Shown here one piece after another: positions 56,916 through 64,000 of a stretch of DNA of 64,000 bases. The stretch is from assembly GCA_037951105.1 (NCBI GenBank), contig JBAMJV010008335.1, positions 47,803-111,802 of the forward strand, in the 5' to 3' direction. How positions within the stretch are numbered: the stretch's first letter is position 1; each line of letters opens with the position of its first letter. The position numbers and the translations under genes are program-made. The stretch is from Echinarachnius parma. Taxonomy: Eukaryota > Echinodermata > Echinoidea > Clypeasteroida > Echinarachniidae. The notes beneath the pieces are model-generated. The model ran no database searches and had not been told where the DNA came from. It was given only the letters and a program-made list of their open reading frames with translations.

Positions 56916-57589
56916 CCTTTATTCGTGCGCATACAATTAGAGTCCGTCAAAGGTAAACAAATGTTTAAAAAAATGCTCAAAACTCTAAGCCAAGTAATTT
57001 ACTAGATGTTATAGACATTTTTAAGCGTTTCAACAAATTCGCAAATGGATTGAAACAAATTCGTTTTCTGCATGTTTTTGAATTCGGATACATCCCTCAA
57101 CACACCCTATCAATTTGAGTCATTGTTGACTCTTAAAAACGGAGGACGCGCGCGTCAAAGTCAAATTACGTGCGCACGCAAATTGGCGTAATATGGTAAA
57201 AATATATATTTTTTATTCGGCTATAATTTTTTTTAATGTATGGTTAAACCCCAATTTCTTGTCATATTTGGAAAGTATATGAGTTGCACATATACTTGTA
57301 TACATCATTTGGGTTCATTGGATTTTCTAACATCGTCCTATGGCACGTTGAAGTTTTAAATTTAAATTTTTGTCGATTTTGTCGTTTGGAATGATGATGC
57401 ACTCTTGACCGTATCTCGGTTGTTTTTCCCCCAAATTGTATCATATTGTAGCTTAGATTGTCCGCTAAAAGAATCATAATAAATCAATAAAATTGGTTGC
57501 ACTCTAATGACAAAAGAGATGAATTAGTTTAAACAGTTCAAATCAAATCTTACGTTTTACGTACACGTGTCGTACAGTGCGCGCGGATC
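56916..57589. other. Non-coding stretch
   Basis: AT-rich; GGACGCGCGCGTC at 57143-57155 is a short GC palindrome. No gene. Confidence 0.4.
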
Positions 57590-57995
57590 AGAGATGTTGT
57601 TTTCATTACTCTGGACTCTGATACCCCCTCAACACTTTCTTTTAATTTCAGTAATTTTAGACGCATTACGGGGGAATACGAATAAATATACATGCGCGAG
57701 CTCACATCTTCATAATATGGTACAAATTTGCACTTTTATGTTCTCCCATTACTTCTTTAAACGTATGGATACACCCAAATATTATTTAATATTTAGAAAG
57801 AACAAGAGTTCCATATAAAACTGTGTCCAGTTAGATTTGCTTACATCATCATATTACACGTGGAAAAGTCAATAATTTATCGTCATTTCAGTACGTATCA
57901 CCTTAATTCGTCAAAGTGACGAATTAAAAGTCTAGTTTATTTTAGTGTTGTACAAAGAGTGTACAACAAATGTTCTGTTTCAACAAAACTTCCAT
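57590..57995 (+). repeat. Direct repeat partner of 49120-49600
   Basis: See the partner. AATTCGTCAAAGTGACGAATT at 57905-57925 is an added small palindrome here. Confidence 0.8.
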
Positions 57996-59779
57996 TGCTG
58001 TCATATATTGTACAGCTATACTCTATACATTGAGTAACGTTTTTGTGTGTCTTTCATGTGGTAAAGACTGTTTTTCTCTTACGGGTTTTAATGATACGTG
58101 AAATTGCACTACTGTATATCATAGGTTATGTTCAACAATGATTGCATGTAAAATGGTACAGGGGAAACTCGTTATAACGAGGACCAGCCTAGAAGCCATG
58201 AAAATTACCTTGCTATATCGGGTTTCTCGCTACTAGTATATCAAATATAAAGAGTTGGGACCAGTTAAATCGAGAGGGTATTGTTATATCCGACCTATTT
58301 ATAACGAGGTTCCAATCTACGGGCAATGCGTGCGGTAGAGGCTTCTTCTGCGGAACTGATATTCATGATAGAGTAACGCCTGCGCAAGTAAAAACATGTG
58401 ACGTGTTAGCAACGAATTAGCATAACTTCACAATTTCTGCTCAGATTTTGATGATGTTTATGGTGAATGAAAGAGTTTAGTTAAATGCTTGCTCATAATG
58501 TATTTTTTATAGATAATAAGGCACATAAAGTAGTGAAAATCTAAGCTTATTATTCCCTTAATATTGTAATATTTTCAACGAGTTTGACCATCAAAAAGTG
58601 CTATTATAAAGTCGTGCATCAATTCGTTCAAGTATGTTATTCATTAGTATGGTTATATTCTTATAAAAAATAGCAAATTTTGACATTTTTATCTTTAGAT
58701 GAGTGAAGACGTTAAAAATAAGACTACACTCTATATGTTTCATCAACAATTGAGCAAGTCAAGCAATAAAGCATCCTAATTGGTCATTGTTCGGTCAAGC
58801 GTATATCTTGCAATCAGCGTCATACGTTCGAGAGGCACGCTTGATCGATGTTCCGCTTCAGTAAACAACAAAGCCATCCATCTTCTTTCAGGACCTACTC
58901 GACCATTCCGCTGCCTTTACGTCATCAGGTGGGCGGGCCTTGCGCCAAAAGGTCGTACAAATTGGGCCCACTTTCGGTAAACATTTTTGATTTCGGTGTT
59001 TTCCATGTGGTAATTTTTACATGAAAACCATGGTGCATCAAAATGAATTTGGGCTGTGCGTAATGCCAGTAATCCAAAAATATAATTATTCTGCAAAACC
59101 TTTACGAAGTAAGATTTAGACGGGTCAAGACGTCGTAAAAGGTGACACTATGACAAAATTATTAACCAGGAAGAGAGAAAATATGACAAATGTTCATTCA
59201 AATATTTCACACCCAAGATGAAATCTAAAAATGACATACAATGCATCAGATTAAAGGCCATAAATCAGTCTTGCACTTTCTCATCCATTTTTGCTTAAAC
59301 GATGCATGACGTAGGTACGTGGGCCCTGTATGTTGAGCTTGTCAAAAGTCTCACGAAATCTCGTCGCATTCCGATGCCCAAAATTCGACTGATTAAGCAA
59401 ACGTATAGTACCGCGAGATTCACCGGTTTGCCTCATTAAGCATTGTTCTAAAAACGCAGTGCGTTTAGGCTGGTTTCACTGTAGTAACGATAACCTACAA
59501 CCATGAAGGAACTTGAGTTGGATGACTACACATGTTCCTTTATGTTTTGTTAATGTTTTTTCTCTTTAATGTTGATCATAATAAAAGGACAATTTTGCTG
59601 GTGTAAGGTTAAGTCTCTTCACTAGGAGCAGAATCACTGGAGACACAATATTTCACCAATTGTGCCGAAATAGTGGTTTTGGCCAAGCAATATGTAATGT
59701 AGGTAAAATACACAAAACTGTTTCAGAGGCATTACAAATTAAAACAACAAGACACTTAAAAGATAGTTATGCACATGGG
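57996..59779. other. Non-coding stretch
   Basis: After a partial satellite unit (58005-58060) I find no repeat partner, RNA gene or convincing exon. A 66-codon plus-strand frame at 58780 has no recognised domain. Confidence 0.4.
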
Positions 59780-60820
59780 AAATGTCCATGATGTGTGTGG
59801 CACCAAGAAAACTATAATGTTCAGTTAACCTTTTTGGTTATAGTCCATGAGCCGAGGCCAGAAAAAATGAAATCCGTAGCACCCCCCGAGGGGCACGGAA
59901 ATTTTGGTATCAGAGGATAGGTTATGAACCCAGCTACCAAGAAATGCTCACCCCCCAAACAAATATTTGCTCGTAACCATGGCAACGCCAATCACGTGAT
60001 ACATTTTTAAACTGACTCATTAGCGAGCTTTGTAGTGCTATTTCTGATACTCCATACTCCTAAATCACATTTCTAGAAATTTACATGAGCAATACTCCTG
60101 ATTTTTCATATAATCAGACATTTAAGGAATGTATTTATGTTAGAACATGTTTTCAGGTGAGGGTACCGTATTAAGGTCCCAAGGGTCACCGCTAATTAAC
60201 CCTAATTGTATACTACTGTCACAAATTATAACTTAAATTGATTTTTGGCTTGTTATTTCTCTGTTGTCGGTTTTCTGAGCTATACTATGACACATTTGTA
60301 ATGGAGGAACGCACATGGCCTCCAGAGTTCAAATCCACCATGTGACATCGGACAGTCTACCCGTTGCCATGGAAACGCGGATATATGATAACGATGTCTA
60401 TGTACAGAAAACTGTATTTTTAATGAAACCGGACTATATTCTCGTCATCCAGTCGTGAAAGGCTTTTATTTTGTAGGGAATGGAGATACGTATGATATCA
60501 GTTTTAAACTCCTTAAAGATCATGAGTGACCTATAAATATTAAGGTTACTTAAGGTTCACCTCAAGGTCAATGACAAAATCCTTACTTCATACATCATGA
60601 ATATTTGTATGAAATTCATGCAAACTCTCATTACCCCTTTTAGTCCATGAGCCAAGTCCAGAAAGAGCCTTATTTTAGGATTTGGCTGCATCCCAGGACG
60701 GGCATGGAAAATTTGGTATCAGAGGAAAGGTCATGAACCCAGCTCCCGATAAATGCTAACATCCCATTGAAATAATTGCTCGTAACCATGGCAACGCCAA
60801 TTATATGACACATGCCCCTT
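59780..60820 (+). repeat. Diverged direct duplicates of ~180 bp
   Basis: 59838-60000 and 60643-60805 share AGTCCATGAGCC, TTTGGTATCAGAGGA.AGGT, ATGAACCCAGCT, AAATGCT, TTGCTCGTAACCATGGCAACGCCAAT. The two copies lie about 805 bp apart. Confidence 0.85.
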
Positions 60821-62300
60821 TTCACATGAAATACAAGTGATATTTAGAACAAATTATTAACTTACCAATTATTTAATATTTTTTTAAAGTATATGTATGT
60901 TTCCAATGATTTAAACAGTAATAATGAAATGACAAAATCATTCCGAACAGTCTGACATAATTTGTAAGTAAATATTAATGAAATTGTGTTGCCTAGCAAC
61001 ATAATTTTTCCTAGCAACCAGTTTAACCTTGCATATACGCTTGCCATTTTCTTTTTTCAAGGTGATTTTCTTTTTAGAACGCAATAAAAAATTATCTGAA
61101 CCATAAATTTCACTTTGATGGACTTCATATTGATTCTAAAGTGAAACAATTCAAGAAAAATAAGCATTTCAACAATAATTTATGATATAGGTGTTTGTTA
61201 GGATATGCCAAACCAAACCACAATTTTCACGAAAATGGCATTTTGCTGTACATTCCTGCACAATTAGAACAAAATCCAGTTGATTAACTTAAGACAATAT
61301 AACTTGTAGACGTTTCCGAAATATGTAAGTTGAGTTTTAAAAGTATGAATATACGAGACATACAATTAATAACCTTGATAGTGCAAAACAAAAATACATA
61401 TATATGATTATCCATGGAGACAATTATGTTACATAGCAACGACTTTTACCTAGCAACCACGTATATGACCTATATTTAGCAGTTTGTTTTGCCTTAGAAA
61501 TGTTATAAAGGCCTGTATTACTTTGAGAACTCGGTTAACATTGGTTACACAAACATTTGAAATACTTCAGATTCTCCATGGATACCGTCATGCTGCCAAG
61601 CAACACTATTTTCCCTAGCAACCACACATCTAACATGTATTCAGAGGGTTATTTTGCCTTCCTAGGCACATTTCTTGCTGTATTGTCCCTACACTAAGGC
61701 CCATTAACAAGCTCCACAGTGCTATATCCGGTACTCAACACTCCTAAATCAAATTTCTCGGAACTAACATGAGCAATATTCCTGATTTTTAATATAAATA
61801 AACACTACAGGTGTGGCTTTGTCTGAGAACAGTTTTAACGATGAGGGTAATGTTTCAAGGTCAAAGGGGTTTTCGATAATTAACCTTTGGATGTATATCA
61901 ATATATAGATGGCTTGATTTGTACTTTAATGCAATGTTCAGTTCTTATTATAGACTTGTATAACTAAAACAAAATACAAATTTGAAACAATTTGAAAATA
62001 TCCATCGATACTAATATGATGCCTGGCAACAGCATTTTGCATGGCAACCACACAATTCGACATTATATAAGGGGGATCATTTGACCTTTCTGGGAACCTT
62101 TTTGCTGTATATTCGGGTTACAAGTTTAACATTTCTTTGTGCAACACACATGTAATACTGTATATTATCATGCATGGGTGTTGCCCTTCCTCATGACTTT
62201 TCTGCTTGAATCGTACATTACCGTACACACTCAGCTAACTTTTAAAGTCATAAACGTTACATTTTCTTTTCTTAATTGAAAGGGAGTGTCCATAGCAACA
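59973..62300. promoter_or_regulatory. Cluster of X-box-like (RFX-type) motifs
   Basis: Near-perfect X-box words: GTAACCATGGCAAC (59973 and 60782), GTTGCCATGGAAAC (60363), GTTGCCTAGCAAC (60988), GTTACATAGCAAC (61428), with half sites CTAGCAACCA (61011, 61452, 61614), CCAAGCAAC (61596), CCTGGCAAC (62022), CATGGCAACCAC (62040) and CATAGCAAC (62293). X-boxes bind RFX factors of ciliary and other genes. Here they recur in a repeat-like setting with ATTTTGCC.T and TTT.CCTAGCAACCAC phrases, so they may come from one old repeat. Confidence 0.5.
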
Positions 62301-62960
62301 TAACGTAAATTTAATTATTATAAAAAGGTCATGCATCAAGACCTCCCTTTCAAAATGGACTGTCCTGAGTATGTATTTTGTGCCTATATTTGGTACAACA
62401 TTAAAGGATGGTGAATAGAGATGGTGGACATCAGCGGAGTGTACACCATACTAAAAATGTCATGTCAAAAGTTTGCGTATAAAACATTTTAGGCGACAAA
62501 TAACATTCGGTTGCATGACATTAATTTACCATTGAATGTTTACACATGACTTATGAAAGGGTAGATGTAATGGTTCAGAATTGATTTGATGAGGTTTTAG
62601 CATGATTTTTCAGAAGACTCTTTTAAGACAACGGGTTATATAATCTACAACATTTGTATGCATTGTTTTGGTCTAATTGGCTTGGATGATCCGAAACTAA
62701 CACAGTATCCTAGCAAATGTAAGAATGAGATTAGTAGGTAAAGGTAAAGAACTATTGTCCTTAATATAGAGGTGGAACAAGAGAAGACAATCATCATTTG
62801 ATATCATCACACAGCGACCTGCCAATAGCTTGCCGGTCTTAGCCTCTCTGCTAGATTGTTCATTGATCACAAACGGCATGCACAAACAAAAACACATTTC
62901 CCTTGACTTTACTTGACTAGGCATATGGGTGGTTATGGAAAGAGGTTCTTTACATAATAT

Positions 62961-62995
62961 GACAAGCAATTCAAATATTATTTGAATTGCTTGTC
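62961..62995. repeat. Perfect hairpin with 16-bp arms
   Basis: GACAAGCAATTCAAAT pairs exactly with ATTTGAATTGCTTGTC across the three-base loop ATT. It sits in non-coding DNA. No T-run follows to suggest a transcript terminator. Confidence 0.85.
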
Positions 62996-63229
62996 TGATA
63001 TGTTCCTTCTGGGATGTATGGTTTACTTGCATTGGGGAATATGTAGTTATGAAGTCCGTGGTGTCATGTCATGTTCTTTTAATGATAGGTCCCTTGACAT
63101 TGCATCCAATATAGTACCCATCCCTCACCTTGGGCTCCTCGTATGTGTTAACATGCGAACAGCGGCCACCCATATGGGCAACATGCTTGGCAGGCTGGTT
63201 TAGGCTGACCCAAGGAAAGAAAAGAAAGT

Positions 63230-63356
63230 AATACCTCTCACCACTGGCATATAATGTGGACAAAACTACTGCCGATAGACCGGACGACAGAACAGCTCTG
63301 GTTGTTAAAGAGCTCGCAAGGTATTGCAGCTCTCTCTGAACTCGTTCGGCAGACAA
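63230..63356 (-). other. Possible isolated coding exon, unknown
   Basis: A minus-strand frame reads SAERVQRELQYLASSLTTR, then AVLSSGLSAVVLSTLYASG, and runs into GCCAGTG|GTGAGAG, a good donor shape. Codon composition is more balanced than the neighbourhood. The 5' acceptor is not clear and I recognise no family, so this is a weak call. Confidence 0.25.
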
Positions 63357-63479
63357 GGGATACGTACCTTACAGAACATGGGGGTGGATACAATTTCTTT
63401 ATTAGGGCACACTGAATTTAGTTTAGTTGTGTGATCTTTCATATATTTGTGTAATCGAATTTCCTTTTTCTAACCTTTG

Positions 63480-63605
63480 AATATAGTAAACAAATACCAA
63501 AACAAAATAAGACGACGTTGGATGGTTGCACGTAATGACATATCAAGAGTCAATAAGAGTCACTGGTTGACATCACCTGATCCGGTGGTAGAGTCCTTAA
63601 TTCCC
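63480..63605 (+). repeat. Dispersed repeat shared with 11165-11300
   Basis: Partner described at 11165-11300; the match ends after CACCTGATCCGGTGGTA. Confidence 0.7.
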
Positions 63606-63654
63606 AACTGTTTATGCGTTCAAGATGAGGGCTGCGGGAGTAGTAGGTGTTATG

Positions 63655-64000
63655 TGTGTGTGTGTGGGGGGGGGGGGGGGGGGGGGGGGGGGGGTGGACA
63701 GGTGCCCAATCCCAAGGGAAGCTTGAAATGCATATTACTGTGCCACCCTATGATGACCCGGCATAAAAGTATTTTAAGCCAAAACACCAAATTTGGATTT
63801 GAATTTGGGTTGCTGAAGCCCCGACATTACATTGGTGTGTGACTATGTCATGTTTGCCACTTACACATACATCGACACTTGAATGTTTATTTTAGGATAA
63901 AGGTATGGTATCGTTTTCCATATTTATCAAGGAGGAGGGGAGGTGGGGGGGGGGGGGGGGGGGGGGGAGGAAGGGGGGGGGGGGTGCTTTATTCACAAAA
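63655..64000. repeat. Right-edge G tracts
   Basis: GTGTGTGTGTG leads into a G tract at 63667-63694, then GTGGACAGGTGCCCAATCCC. A second set of G runs with GAGGAGGGGAGG words is at 63931-63984. No gene in between; the frame that reads through is Gly-rich only because of the tract. Confidence 0.8.

Overview
The window is animal nuclear DNA, AT-rich and dominated by transposable elements. A spliced gene joins a 2A-type ribosome-skipping motif (ETNPGP) to a death domain. 2A leaders on death-domain/NLR-type immune proteins are known from sea urchins, and many repeats here look like those of marine deuterostomes, so an echinoderm or a close marine deuterostome is the best guess. The species is inferred, not shown. 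Single-base G or C tracts of 10-30 bases are unusually common.

The only host gene I can support well is on the minus strand at about 9679-5852. Exon 1 (9679-7080) encodes an 851-residue, Ser/Thr-rich, degenerately repetitive protein with a basic N-terminus and one membrane segment. Exon 2 (6641-6466) carries the 2A motif. Exon 3 (6129-5852) carries a death domain. All junctions are canonical GT/AG and the phases match (0, then 2/1), so one mRNA should give two proteins: an ~895-residue membrane-anchored repeat protein and a separate protein starting with Pro that carries the death domain. Exon 3 ends at a phase-1 donor. The next exon, where a NACHT or other effector would be expected, is not visible before the left edge of the window.

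Layout: 1-5600 is G-tract repeats, a decayed LINE with a MITE inside it, and intronic or flanking repeats of the gene. 5600-9700 is the 2A/death-domain gene. 9.8-15.2 kb is a nested tower of TTAA-flanked MITEs. 15.2-21.8 kb is mostly featureless, with more MITEs. 21.8-29.0 kb is a near full-length non-LTR retrotransposon (ORF1 and ORF2) broken by a 2.1-kb CACTG-ended element, one TGA codon and a 216-bp TA-flanked MITE inside the reverse-transcriptase YADD codons. 29.5-32.9 kb and 39.2-41.9 kb are a diverged segmental duplication in which several insertions have empty counterparts. 33-38 kb holds LINE scraps and foldback elements, 42.8-44.2 kb two abutting TTAA elements, and 44.4-46.5 kb a decayed Helitron helicase. 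46.7-58.0 kb is duplicated and satellite-like DNA invaded by two LINEs in opposite orientation. 59.8-62.3 kb contains diverged duplicates and many X-box-like sites. The right end has G tracts.

The mobile elements do not form a pathway together. They are useful because nesting and empty sites give relative ages and define target-site duplications (TTAA, TA, and an 8-bp repeat).
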